From assembly GCA_025403435.1 (NCBI GenBank), contig CM046348.1, forward strand, positions 35,770,052-35,834,051: a stretch of 64,000 bases of DNA. The letters are read 5' to 3'. The position numbers and the translations under genes are program-made. The stretch is from Artocarpus heterophyllus (Eukaryota > Streptophyta > Magnoliopsida > Rosales > Moraceae). Shown piece by piece: positions 10,710-23,644 of this stretch. Under the pieces are notes generated by a model. It was not told where the DNA came from and searched no databases. It saw nothing but the letters and a program-made list of their open reading frames with translations. Every line of letters starts with the position of its first letter. Position 1 is the stretch's first letter.

Positions 10710-13700
10710 TGTAACACCCAAGATTTTTAATGCATTAAAAATGCATTAAGTTAAGGATTATATTAAGATGAAAAGTATAGTTTAAAGAAAAATACTGTAT
10801 AATAACACGAAAAATTATACAGTATTAGAGCAATGCAGCATAAGAATTAGACTGTGTGAATCACAATTTTTTTTATATGAGTGCAGAAAAAAAAAAGAAA
10901 AAAATCAGAAAAAATTTGGCTCTCTCTCTCTACTTTCTCTCTCTAGATTTTCTCTCTCTCTCTCCTCAAATCTCGTTCGATATTTTGGCGTCCATTTTCG
11001 ACACCTCTCACGCCAATGGAAAGCTCTTAGCGAGCTGAGTCCAACGAGGTGTCGTGCCGCCCAAAACGCCGCCGGAGGAGGCCGCACTTGCCGCCCAAAG
11101 TGGCAGAAAAACTCATTTCTTTTCGATGAGATATCTTCGCCGTCTGACGTCCGATTGACATGATTCTTATTCCTACACGACCACCATGATGAGAGGAACA
11201 AAACCCACCCTTGGTGGTAGCTCAACAACGGCCGGATTGCTCCGCCCGCCTACCGCCATAGTGCGCCACCGCCACCATGGTGGAACTCCTCCTTGCCGGA
11301 GGAGGTGGCTGACACCACCCCTCCCAATGGATTCAGAGGATCAAGGGGAGTAAAACCCCTCAATCAATTGCGCCGAAGGAGGCCGTTTCATCAGAGAACG
11401 GCCAGCGCCGCCGTCAACCACCGCGGGAGCCTCCATCCTTGTCCTTCCCAGCCATGTTTCTTCAAATTGGATGAGGGGAAATGCTCATAGGAGGATGGGT
11501 AGCAAAAACCCTCAGCCAATTTCAGGTTTCCATTGTCGGAAAGTCATCATAGGAGCCTCCATTTTTGCCATCAATGTCGAGCTCCGACCTGCTATGTTAG
11601 AGGTGGAATTAGGTGAAATTGACACCGCCATTGGACTCAAAATGGTCAATTTAGGGGGGGTAGGCCTGAGCCCAGCTGCCAATAGACCCCGATTGACGCC
11701 GGTCAACGCCGGTCAAAGTCGGTCAACGACTGGTCAACACCGGTCAACGGCCGGTCAACGCCGACTTTGGATTTTTGTGATCCGGACCTCCGATCGAAGA
11801 TTCGAGACCGCCTCCTGACTCATTTTGATGCTCTAAACCCACTGGTGACCTCCGTTCAAGCTAATTCCACTCCGATGAAAATCATCCGGTACCGACTACA
11901 CGTAGATCGAGGCAATTCAAACAGCAATAATGGAGTCTAGAATGACGTTTTCAAGAATGTATGATCTCCAGGAAGCATTCTTAGCCATCATGGTCACTCG
12001 AGGAGCACTGTAGAGGATGCTTTGCATACTGTAGATGCAGCGAGATGCAACTGGACCTGCTTAGCTTGGAGTCCAAGACACAGAGGCTGACTAATGGAAG
12101 GAAAAGAAACGAAATAGAGAACGCTAGAGCATAGTTTGGGTAAGTTTCAAATCTCACCTACAGCATGAAATAAATGATTTTAAAATGCTTATTTATATAA
12201 TTTGCAAATGAGTTTGCAATTATTTTGCAAGTTTCTTTTAAAGTATGTTTGCATTTATTTTGCAAAAAGTTTTAAAGTTCAAGAAAAATATTTGCAATGA
12301 ATTTGCAATTGTTATGTTTAAAGTTTATTTGCATATTGATATGCATAACGTTTTTTAAAAGTTTAAGTTATGATTTTCAAAGTATTTAAAGTATGTTTTG
12401 CATTATGACAATGCATAATGTTTTATAGTTTAAGTTATAGGTTTCATGATGCATATGTTATGCAATAAGTTGCATTTGTTGTGCAATAAGTTTTAAAATA
12501 AAAGTTATAATTTGCAAAATGTGATTTCGTTATATATTGCATTTGTTATGCAATAAGTGTTAGAATACAAGTTAAGATTTGTAAAATGTGTTTACGTTTT
12601 ATGATGTATTTATTAAGCAATATGTTGCATTTGTTATGTAACAGGTTTTATAGTACAAACTGTGAATTGCAAGTGTGTTGCATATGATGTGATTGCATTT
12701 GAAATGCTCACTAAAGTTAATAAGAAGGTAACGTAAAGATAAAAAGAAAGTGTCGTACCAGCCTTCTTGTTATGAGGCAATAAAAGTAATGTTAAAGTTT
12801 GACCTCTTAGATGTGAGGTATAAGACCTCAATGTTTGATGGTCTCAAGTCTTCCACAAGGGAATCATCATGTTTATGATCTCATGATTAATGAGTTGGTA
12901 CGAACACTAAAGTAAGATAAGGAAAGTTAAGGAACAAAGATAGAAAGCTAAAGTAAGATAAGAAAAGTTAAAGAATGAAGATAGAAAGTTAAACTAAGAA
13001 AAGAATGTTCATAAAATGCTCATAATTGAAGTTCCTAATTGAGCATAAATGGAATTATGCATTCTAATATTGCTTGAATGCCTTTTTATGAAATGTTTAT
13101 ATGTTATGTTATGGAAAACATTCAGAGAATTGTTTTATGATAAATATTTATAAAAAACATTTTCATGTTTTCAAGAAAAGGTTTATGAACGACGTTTTAA
13201 GAAAAACGTTCAAGAAATGTTTTACAAAAAACGTTTATGCAAAACGTTTCAGAAATGTTTTATGAAAAACGTTTTCAGATATGTTTATGGAAAATGTTTG
13301 TGTAAAATGTTTCAAGAGAAAGGTTTTTATGAGAAAAGTTTTAAAGCATGATTAAATGAATTGTGAGTTTATGTTTGAACTTACTGAGCGAAAGCTCATT
13401 AAAAGTTTTTCATACTATAGGTAATTTATGGGTGACCAGTAGGACCCGCTAGAAGAGCGGGGTACTGCGGAGGACAGATGCAAAGATTTGGGTATGGATA
13501 CCATCACTATTTGCTTTTGCTATGCAAAGAAAAGGTTTTCCATTGTTTAATGTAGTATTTGCAAAGTTTTAAGAAAATCAGAGTTCTAAGAATTGTATTC
13601 AAAAGTTATAAGATAAAGTTTACCAACTGTTTTATGTAATTATAAAGTAAAGTTTTAAGCTAAGATTTAATAAATATTTCTTGTTAAGTTTTAAGAAACG

Positions 13701-13884
13701 ATTTGAAATGATTTTAAGGGCAAGTGTTCACTTAAAATGCAACAGAGGTCGCACCAGTTTTAAAGAACTTTTAAAGAACGTTTAAAAAAAGTTATTTTAG
13801 TATTTTTCTTACTAAGTAAGATTACTGTTTACGAAACGATGTTTAAGAAAATAAAGTGACTGCCCGAAAAGGCGGGTCGTCACA
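10710..13884 (+). repeat. 3' LTR of the nested non-autonomous element
   Basis: It is collinear with 6510-9690, with the same GC-rich middle (~10980-12130) and AT-rich right half. Small differences include a longer A tract near 10884, an extra ATTTTAAAATGCTTATTTATAT-like piece near 12177 and a short loss near 13728. It ends GTCACA. Splice-like sites recur at GT 12140 and AG 13420. Confidence 0.92.
11701..11760 (+). promoter_or_regulatory. Six helically phased GGTCAA boxes in the 3' LTR
   Basis: GGTCAA occurs exactly at 11701, 11711, 11721, 11732, 11742 and 11753, with spacing 10, 10, 11, 10 and 11 bp. The intervening bases are CG-rich (for example CGCC, CGGCC). This is the best preserved of the three arrays. 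On the minus strand each box reads TTGACC, the W-box core bound by WRKY factors. Confidence 0.5.
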
Positions 13885-13889
13885 TACTA

Positions 13890-15870
13890 TCTCATTCTCG
13901 TCTCTCTATCTCTCTCTCTTTATAACCCAGAAAAAAAAAAAAAAAAAAAAAAAAAAGAACAAAAAAAAAGTGCAGCAACAACAACAAAAAGAAGCCTACA
14001 ATTTCTAGCCAACATTAACCCAAGTTGTCTAACTCAAGGTTAGCGATGTTCCTTATGATTCAAGCTCTATTTTAAAGATTTCATCATTTATTTATAAACA
14101 AAATTCATGCTCAAAGTTTGGTTGGAAATTTCATCTCACACAGTTTTCTATTTTAAGTTAGATTGTCAAATTTCTTCATGCATGCATTTTAGTAAATCTT
14201 TAAACACTTGTAATCTAAGTTTGTATAACTTAAACTAACACGAACCCACGCTTCATCTAAGCTAGAACTGATTTTAAAGAATTTTTACTTTATTTTGTTC
14301 ATTTTTGGAATTATTGAATAAATGTGTGAAAATTGGTAGAAAAGTGTTTAAAGTGTTTTAGAGTGTTAATCTATGATTTTTGAACATTACCCATGCTCTG
14401 AGACTTGTAACAAGAAGGTTGATTGAGCTTTGGAGCTTGGATTGTCGAGAATGGAAATATAAAAATTTTCTAGATTTTGATAGATCGGCAGGCCAAACTC
14501 ATCCTTTGGCAGTCCGAATTCAACCAGTTTGGTAGGCTGGACTCAAATGATCGACAAGCCAAACATTAGCAGTTTGGGAGGCTGAACCCAGATGGTCGGT
14601 AGGTCAACTGAGCAGCACAAAGTGGTAGTTTTACTCCTAGTTTTCATCATTTAATGATTTAGAGATATTTTAAAAAGAATTATAATTTTGTGACAAGATT
14701 ATTTGAGATCTAAAGGCACACTAAGGTACCATGACATAGCATACTAATGTAGAATATTCTAATTTAGATATTAATGTATCTAGTCCACATCTAAGGTTGT
14801 TTGCAATTCTGATGAGCTAACGTGTAGCGGAACAAGACAGCGGCGTTTGTTCTATCATGCTAAATAACAAGGTAGGACTCTAGACCGTCCTCATTTGTTA
14901 GCCATGATTTTTAAAAGAGTTTTGACCACAATATATTTTCCTGAAAATGTTTTTAAGGAATGATTGTTTATGTTTATTCAATTGTTCCTAGTAATTGTTG
15001 AATAATGAATATGGTCATAATGAACTAAATAATGAATGTACATGAGATAACTTGGCAACATGAGACTCAAGTAATGATATAAGCACCATAATATTTAGTA
15101 CGGAACAAGTCAATAACCCCATTTGGAATGAGACATAAGTGCATAATGCCACGCACAGAGATCAGGTGGTATAGAGAACAACCTTGGAGGGAGGTCCCAA
15201 AACTCAACTGAGCCATTATGGTAGTGAATTAGATGGCTTTGCATAAGGTAAAAAGGTAAACTTGATTACAAGAGATCTTTGGACCAGAAAGGTAAGCATG
15301 GAAGTAATTGAATTTATTTACTATCTTTTATGGTTTTTATATTAATGAAATTTTGTTTATTTAAGTTGATGTTTTAAAACTTAAGTCCTACTCAGCCTTT
15401 TGCTCACGGTTTACTTGTTTTAAAATCCCCCTTCTAGGTGGTTCATAGTATATTGCCGAGTAGGACATTATTGGTTACATGCGTGGACTGTAGAAATTTT
15501 AATTAATTTATCTGTTTATTGATCAAGGCATGTAATATTTGGACATTATTTATTTCTTGTTTGACTGTGGTTTTTATTTTATTTATGTTAGTATTACGTG
15601 TGTGCACCATGTGGGGTCCGGTGCGGCCCCACTCGTTTTTGTTAAGTTTATATTTTATTTTAATTTAATTTAGAGGTAATTCACGAAATTATTTATTGAG
15701 TTTTAATAGATGTTAATATTCTAAAAAGTTTTAAAATTTATCACATTTTTACAAATAACCCAAAGTATGTTTTCATAAATTACCAAATAATTAATTAGCG
15801 AGTTTAGTTAAATTTGCTTATTTATTTTTATTAAACCACCATGTCATCACCTAGGATTGGATTTGTGACA
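13890..15870 (+). repeat. 3' LTR of the Tekay-type element, second part
   Basis: The sequence resumes after the right TACTA with a TC-rich stretch and a long A tract (13930-13957). It then follows 1-1745 of the window base for base apart from scattered changes, and ends TGTGACA at 15870. The two parts together are about 2.43 kb. The left target duplication is outside the window, so the element's own target site cannot be checked. Confidence 0.85.
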
Positions 15871-16337
15871 GAAAATTATGGTAATATTCAATTAGAAATA
15901 TTTTAAAAGATTTTAATTTAAATTAAGAAATGTTTCAAAAAGAAAAATTTAATGAAATTATTATTATTACATTTTAAGAAATTATTATTTCGTTTTAAAA
16001 ATCCACAAATTTAAGTATTTTATTTTCAAATATGTTTAAGTTCAAGATTATATAGTTAAATAATGACCACATTAGTAGGGTCGTTACACTTGAAATATTG
16101 GGGAACTTTTTCACAAGAATTTGTTCATAATCTCGAGACCTAAGAGTTCTATATTTATGAAAATCTCCAAATTGACACGCAAAGGGCCCATTTTTCAACT
16201 CAAAGTGCGTAGGAAGTTTTATCAAATAAACCACTTCCAAAACCTAAACAAAACACACTCTAATCTAACTAAACATCAACCAACATAGCATAATTTTATA
16301 ATACTGTCATAAATACATGCTTAAAATACTTACAGGT

Positions 16338-16492
16338 TGTTTGATACTTTAGTTGGAACTAAAGTTTTTAGTTTAAAATTGTAGCATATAAAAGCTTTAT
16401 ATTATAGCAACTTTTTGATTTTTACTGTAGCTACTAAAAGCATTACATTATAATTAGTTAAAACTAATTAGTTTTAACTAAAGTATCAAATG
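16338..16492. mobile_element. Small MITE-like element
   Basis: TTTGATACTTTAGTT at 16340-16354 is matched in inverted orientation by AACTAAAGTATCAAA at 16476-16490, a perfect 15-bp terminal inverted repeat about 150 bp apart. The interior is AT-rich and non-coding, with a second inverted pair (ACTAAAG... and AGTTAAAACTAA...). No clear target duplication was found, so the superfamily is open. Confidence 0.6.
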
Positions 16493-16499
16493 GATGCTT

Positions 16500-19047
16500 A
16501 ATATATGCCATAACTTATCAATAAACATAAACAAAACTTGACATAGAAATTAAAAAGATGGAGTGTTTAGATATATATATCCTTTAAGACCACTCTTGAA
16601 AAATCTGCTTGTGTTCTTCTTTCTCCTCTTAATTTGAATACATTTGTGTTTGTTAAGAAATTAAAGTGCACAATATCATGTACCTAAGTAACATAATGAT
16701 AAGTATGAGTATCATCCTACGAAGATTGAGCTTAGATTTCATTAAAGACTAAAATTATATTAACTCTAAGATTATTTAAATAATTGAGTAAAAAGGAAAT
16801 AGAAAAAGAAACTAATAAAATTAGAATAAAATAATAAAAGTAAAGCTCTAAGGATCCAATTTCACCTAATTAACTTCATTTGAATTAAATTTACTTTATA
16901 AGTGATTAATTTTAATTAATGAAATTGTTAGCCGAATACGCAAAATTACCCATTTGCCTCTTCCAATAAACTAGTGGCACATTCATATCAACTAAAGCTC
17001 CTATATTCCTATGAGGAATTAATTAATACAAAGTCATTAAGTTTAAGCATTCACAATGACTACATATGCATTAAGGATATATTGCTATTCTAAATTGCAC
17101 ACGCTACCTTATTATTGATCAAGACCTAAATTTTATTTTCTAATTTCATCCAAGTCCAGCATAAAGAAAATAATAGAATAGACAATTATCAATAATCAAA
17201 CACCAATCTAAGAGAGCAAAAATAAATTAAAATCTCTTAATAGGATCTGTTAGAACTCTAAAGCATCAAACGAATTCATAAGTGAAAATAAAACTAAAAA
17301 TAAATAAATAACACAAAAATTCAAGTATTTTTAGAACATGCAAAAATTTAAATGATATAAATGGGAAAGAAATCATCTAAATAGAGGTGTCACAAACTCT
17401 AAATTTAGGTGGCACAAACTTCAAATTTATTCTTCTTCAATCTTCTTCTTTTTCTTTTTTGTAGCTTCAAGAATGCTTTTAAACTGTGCCTTCAAAAGAA
17501 AAATAAAACACATAAATCTAAAATTAAAAGTAAAGTCTAAAAATAAAATGACCATATACTACAAATTCTTTGCTTTATTTTTCTTCCTTTTTTTCCCTTC
17601 AGCTCGCAAAAACAATTAAGCTCTTCAAACCCTTTTTTTTGTGGTGATCAACACCTTTTTTATACCCCCAATGAATCTTTCCCCTTCTATTAGTTGTAGT
17701 CAACACGCGAGCCAAAAAGGAGTCATCAAAATAAGAGCTCCGATTTGTTTGGATAAGCGGTAGTGTGCTACTGGCACAAAGGGAAATGCGCGAAATGCGG
17801 CAGAGTAGGACTAGGCTCGAGCAGCAGGTGCACATTAAAAAGCATGGGCTTGCGTTGCACTAAATCGGGCGCTATCGGGCAATGCGCTGACACAGAAGCA
17901 TCATGGCATGCGCAGAGTGGCCGAGGGTCTGCTGCTTCCCGTGACGACACTCTTTGGTCAGGCATGTAATACATGAGAGCATATGATCCGTTCCAGTAGC
18001 TGATTTGACGGCTTCGCTCGTCTAGTCCTCGCTATGGGCTCTTTTAAATTTGAATTTCACTCCATTTGGGAGATTTTGTCGACTCTTTTTCCCCAACTTA
18101 ATTTTGAAATTTCAGTTTTTCTCTTTTACTTATTTAACCTACACAATTGTGGGCAAAGAAAATAAATGGAGGGAAAATTTAAATAAAACAAAATGCAATA
18201 AAATAAAATAAAATTAAATTAAATTAAATTAAAACAAAAACAAATCAAATCAACTTACTAAAGTAAAAATAAACTATAATGCAAATAAAACAAAATTGCC
18301 TAAAATGAAATTAAAATGATTAGAAAAAAAGAAATATATATATATATATATGTAATTAAGTATAAAATAACTCCATTTTTATAGAGTTATCAGTTTGTAT
18401 ATGTTGGAGGTGGAACATTTTTTTAGAGAAAATGGGGAGAAGAATTGGTTAAGTTTTAGAGGAAATAAAAAGAAAAGTACAAGAAATAAGCTCTGAAGTG
18501 ATAGAGTCTATATATAGACCTATGGCTAATTCTTCCTTTTTTATGTCCAAACCTTCTTAAATACGGTGCCAATTTGGAGTGATGATTAAAGGGAAAACAA
18601 CTCCATTTAGTCGACGTTAGACTAGCCTTTACACTATTCACATGGTTAATTCATGCGACCTTGTCACCATATTTTTTTGACTAGATGGGAGAAATAGCTA
18701 ACTGACAAGAGATTTTTGGTTCTTGACACTCTATTCCTGCTTAATCGTAGTCCAAAACTAACCTCCAAAGAAATCGATAACGATGCTACTCTTACATCGC
18801 GTAATAGAATTAGATTGTCATCAATCTTCAATCTATTCCTTAACTTAATAAAACATATTCTTAATTTTTCTGCACTTATCTTGAATATGACAGAGTGTTC
18901 AACGGTATCAATTTCCAAGCCTAGATAACCTTTATTCAAGCTATAAGGCAATAAAAGACATTTTGTGTATTAGAGTGTTTCTTGGCATAATGTTAACACC
19001 ATACTTTATTTAAATTCTTATAAATCGAAGTCTTTAATTGTTTACAA
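16500..19047. other. AT-rich intergenic DNA, no supported gene
   Basis: No long open frame or known family is visible on either strand. A GC-richer island at ~17750-18030 has short frames (68 aa) on both strands that match nothing I recognise. A (TA)n run lies at ~18334-18351. The stretch near 16690-17340, with its CGAAGATTGAGCTTAGATTTCA-like wording, resembles leader regions of old LTR elements, but no repeat pair or coding trace supports that. Confidence 0.5.
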
Positions 19048-19698
19048 TTTGAAGTAGGGGTGTTCATCGATTGGTCGGTTTTGAAAAAGTGAAACCAAAA
19101 ACAGATCGAATATTCAAACAGTCGTTTGGTTTTCAAATACAGTAATTATGCAGGATACTAAAAGTAATCTAGTATAAGACTATGAGTATAAAACTTGGTT
19201 TCTACTCTCAATCTTATAAGCGACACTACATACTACAAATAAGTGAAACCGAAAATTTAAGCGTAAGATAATAAAATAGAAGTGATTATAAAGAAAATAA
19301 ACAATGATAAAGTTAAGAAATAATTAATTGTTCTAGGCGCCAACCAAAGGAAGAATAAAAAAGATGTGTGTCAATGTCCTCATTGTATGCACGTGAACAA
19401 TTAGTAAATTGTCATTAATTATGTGAAAGGAGGCATCTCTCTCTCCATGCATATCACCAAATGACACGTTGTGTGATGTGAATTTGCAATTGACCAACAG
19501 AGGGACTAATAAAAAATTAATTATATAAATATAATTTGCATGTGATTACATATTCTAATTCGACACCAAAGAGCTGTGAAAAGGCAACATATGCGAAGAA
19601 GAGGAAAAGGAAGTTAGCACAGTATTGATGAATTCCTATCTTAATTAGTTATCTCTCCTGCATATATGAACAGATGAAAAGGCAACTAATGAGGCAAC

Positions 19699-21872
19699 TA
19701 ATGAACATGTAAAAATGCATATTTTTTAAAGTTAAAATTATTTGTCATTAAATCTCTTAATTAATAGCATTTTTGTGTTAATAAGTATTTTGTATCTTAG
19801 TATGTAAATATGTTTAAAAATGTGCTTTTAGTGTGTTTTTATGTTTAATAATATTTTTGGTAATTTTTAGAAACAATTTCGTATGTAAAATATTAGTTTA
19901 GTTTAAAAATAATCAAAACCTTAAAAATAATTAGTAGTAATTTTATTTTGAATCTTAATGTGTTTTATAGTGTATTTTTAGTTTGTAAATATACTTTACA
20001 ATATTTGTAGTAATTTTTAAAAATATTTTCGAGTCTTGAAAATTATATATGTGTCAAACTGAAAGAGATTGAAATTTTAGAAGTTTGTAGTTATTTTTTG
20101 TGTGTTTTAATATAAAATAAATATTTTTAAAATTATTGTAAATATTATATTTGTAAAATAACTAATTTTGTTTCAATTATTTATTTTTAGATGTGAAATC
20201 TGGCCAAAAAAAAAAGGCAATGGCACCAAAACGGATAAAATCGAACAACAAATGCATTAAAAAGACAAAAAAAAATCAAAATGTAATAGTGGAGTCCACA
20301 TGGCAGACTTTGATTGGCGTGTGCATTACATGCACCGACAAAAGGCGCTTTAACCAGAAGAGCCGAGCCCACGTGCCAAGAAGAATCTCAACTGCGTTTA
20401 ATTATGTGCGTGTGTTTTCAAATGTAGCCTGTGCTCCCTTTATTTCATTCGTTCATCTTGAGATCCTATGGCTCGACTTCATCCAAGCCCAGCCCTACAC
20501 GGTCCCACATGGACCCATTCTTTTTTAACGCCTTGCAACCATTGGATTGCTTGATTGACGCCTGAGATCTCCCCGCACACGTAACGTCTGCCGCCGCGTA
20601 GCATCAAAAAACAACCAAATATTTGCGCACTAAAAAATGCTAAACCGCATTGGAAAAAGGAGGAAAATTTTGAAAAAAAAAAACACGACTCTTCTTTCAA
20701 ATTATTCAAATATAAACAAATAAAAATAAATAAATAATATATACATGTTATTAAAAAAATAGAAATAGTGAATTTTATTTAGCATAAAAGGGGATGCCCC
20801 CTCCTTCATTCGGCACGCCCTCCGTCCCTCCTTCTTTGGTTTTCCTACTGAGCTTCTAGCTTAGCAGTCTCCCCTTTTAGGGGGAGATACTACTAGAGCA
20901 CTACTCCGACTCCACTAAAAATAATAAAATAATGTCTAAATTAGTGTAGAGAGCCTAGTGAGGTAGAGAGACGATCTTGTATGCATAGTACTCATGTACG
21001 AGTTTTAACTTTATATCTGCTTTGTAATCCTTATTTTTTTATGGAATAAATTATATTTTCTATGTTTTTAGTCATTATTGTTAATATTGTTATACTGTCC
21101 AATTCTTACATAAATTCAGTCATGCTTTCTTTATGTAATTTAATTATGTTGCATAATTAATATTAACAATACTGAAATCATGTTTGTTTATTAAGTTCAG
21201 TTTTGGTTACATTATAGACATGAACTGGAATAGTAATTACTTAGTAATGCTTGCTTTATTATTGACAGAGGATGGCATAGTATATTCTTAAACCATTTAA
21301 TAAGACGAGATTCTATCAAAATTCATGTAAAAATTTACATTAAAATATAATAATTTTGATTTGTTATTATTTTTTCTACCTCAAAATTATATTAATTATA
21401 ATTGTAGTGACAACGATTATAATTTTTATAGTTGGTACATCAAATCATTAGTGAGAGATGATTGTTTTGCTACTTTTTATAGGAAAACCCATATTGCATT
21501 ATAGTTTGCTATATTATCATTTTAGGATGACTTATAAAATTAGTAAAAGTGCTTGTTATTAACGGGAAAAGATATAATAAATCAAATGCTTTAAATAAAT
21601 ATCTATTTTCAGTTAAAATTATATATTAGTTATGGAACATATGATGGATTCCTAAAGCTTCACTGTTTTAATTTTATGTTTTAAAATCTTATTTAAAATC
21701 ATTAAAAATAGATATTTTTTCTTTAAAATCTCGTTAAAGTCACTATTGCCTTTTCAACTGTTAAATTTTTAATTTTTTAAAAACTCGCTTGTGGATACAA
21801 TAACCTTTTTATACTACAAATGTTTGTGTTTAAAAAATTATTTTAGGCGATACAAACAAAAATTTGACAACA
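19699..21872 (+). repeat. 5' LTR of the decayed element in the hAT-like transposon
   Basis: It is collinear with 25133-26390 on both sides but has about 0.9 kb (~20060-21000) absent from the 3' copy. That extra part includes a GC-richer section with AGGGGGAGATACTACTAG-type sequence and may be the LTR promoter/R region. A deletion in the 3' copy is therefore as likely as an insertion here. The end is approximate. Confidence 0.55.
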
Positions 21873-22525
21873 TTATCGTGGAGGTGCCGTTACTGCACCA
21901 GATTCCTAAGCTAAGCAAGAAATAGGTAAGTACTCTATTCTTATCTTGTAAATAATATAAATATTGTTATTTTAGTTTTTAGTTTAATTATTTTGTTTTG
22001 TATGTTACTATTCATAGTCACTATTCATTAAAAATTTTAAAAATGTAAAAAAATCTAAAAATTTAAAAATAATAAAAAAATTGATGCTTTTCATTCCTTA
22101 CGTTATTCATTCTGGATAAAGAAAGGCTCAGTATCATGTCTTTTGTTTTACAAGTTAGGGTAGTCATAATTTTTTTAGATTTTGTCAAAAAGGCCTATCG
22201 TTTGGACTCGATCTCATGATCACAAGGCTAAAACCCTTGCCTAAGAAAGTTGGGAATTCTAAACGTGTCCGATATGACCCCACAATGATCTAAGAATCTG
22301 ATTAATTGAGCATTATTCAGCTTGAAAATTTTAAAGAATTTCAAAAATCAAAAAATATATATTTTGGGAAATTCATCGTCATTTTGTTGTAAGTTTTTCA
22401 CAAAAACACTTAGAACCATTTTATAGTACTTGGTAGAGATATAAAGACTTGTTAGATAAGTACCCTCACCAGGGTCTTTCTAGGAAAAATCTATTAGAAA
22501 TTATTGTAGGTAGGTTAAGTCCTAA

Positions 22526-23041
22526 AACAAGAAATTGACAGAAAGAGGAGATGGAACCACCACTTTTTACCAATTACCTATAGACGAAGCCTATTATATG
22601 TTGGAAGATATAGCCAAGTATGATTATTGGAGATTGAAAAGTTTTGAAACCAACTTACATTGTGAGAGCAATTCAAGCTTTTGGGAATCTTGGCTTGAAA
22701 TTCAACTTGAAATTTTGGAGTCAACTTTTGAACCACAAAATTCATTAGATACTTCAAATAGGGAGACTTTGGAAATCCTAAGAAAATATATGGAATCTGT
22801 GAAGGGTATGTTAGAAAACGAAGAGGAACATTTGGAACCCACCTATTTTGAGGAACAACTGTTAGAAAAGGAATGTGAGGAAGAGAAAGAGGACATAGTT
22901 TTTAGAAAAGGAAAAATCATTAACTTTAGTCCTAGATTCTCAACATTAGTTGCCATAAGAGTTCATCCTAGACCATTCTTACTAAGATCCTATGTGACCA
23001 CCACCTCCTTCACCACCTCTAGCATCATTTTTAAGGACTAA
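22526..23041 (+). pseudogene. Gag-like open frame, partial
   Basis: A 168-residue open stretch starts without an ATG (a TTG at 22535) in the interior of the LTR element. It contains IDEAYYMLEDIAKYDYWRL, which resembles the C-terminal part of LTR-retrotransposon capsid proteins (the family pattern is an EAY..LE.MA..NY.W stretch). It then becomes acidic (EEEHLEPTYFEEQLLEKECE). No zinc knuckle follows, and nothing recognisable as pol lies downstream. It could instead be an unrelated frame; confidence is low to moderate. Confidence 0.4.
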
Positions 23042-23520
23042 CTAAGAACGTAAAATGAGTCCAAGTTTAAATGTTTCATATTTTGTTAATCTTGAGAGCA
23101 TGTTCACGTAAGACCAGTATGTGGTGTCTTTCTCTTTGACGACTATCCACTAGGAGCAAAGTTGGAAGAAAAATTTGCTGAATTTAGAGTATCAAATGAA
23201 GAGAAAACATTTTCAAGGTAATATCTTTACCTTTTATCTTTTATAATATATTTTTTTGTGTTCTTGTATACTATTTTCTTTTAAATTTTTTTTAAAAAAA
23301 TGTTGAAATTTATTTTGAAAATGTAAATTAAAGGCTATAAATTAAATTTGTTCAAAATGGTAAAGTTATGGAAAATTTCTAGAGACGCATGTTAACAAAT
23401 TTAAGTTTGTAAATGTAGTTGGAATGGATTTTCAAATAAATTTTCAATAAAAATGTGTGTTTTGATTTCGTATTTTAATTGTCCTTAAAAAATCTTGGAA
23501 ATTAATTTACTTAATAATTC

Positions 23521-23644
23521 ATTTAAAATGGCTGAGAGTAAGGAGGATATAATCATTGTGATTAGTAAGTATTCTATACTACATTTAAAATGGCTGAGAG
23601 TAAGGAGGATATAATCATTGTGATTAGTAAGTATTCTATACTTG
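23521..23644 (+). repeat. 62-bp tandem duplication
   Basis: ATTTAAAATGGCTGAGAGTA... at 23521 is repeated at 23583 with a 62-bp period and essentially no differences, so the duplication is recent relative to the decayed element around it. Confidence 0.9.

Larger units (their letters stand above)
6510..13884 (+). mobile_element. Non-autonomous LTR retrotransposon with 3.2 kb LTRs, nested in the Tekay 3' LTR
   Basis: Two long direct repeats (6510-9690 and 10710-13884), both starting TGTAACACCCAAGATTTTTA and ending ...CGGGTCGTCACA or ...CGGGTCGTCTCA, enclose a 1,019-bp interior. The interior has a primer site and a polypurine tract but no recognisable gag or pol. A perfect 5-bp duplication TACTA flanks it (6505-6509 and 13885-13889). 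The TGTAACACCC start and the GAGGACGAAA ... AGGAGGGTAGAT end of the interior resemble Tekay elements. It is therefore best described as a LARD-like, Tekay-derived parasite needing proteins from a relative. LTR similarity is high, with a few differences per hundred bases in the parts compared, so it is younger than its host element. Confidence 0.92.

Noticed and set aside
17763..17974. Overlapping 68-residue frames in a GC-richer island
   Set aside because: Frames exist on both strands with no recognisable motif; not enough to call a gene.
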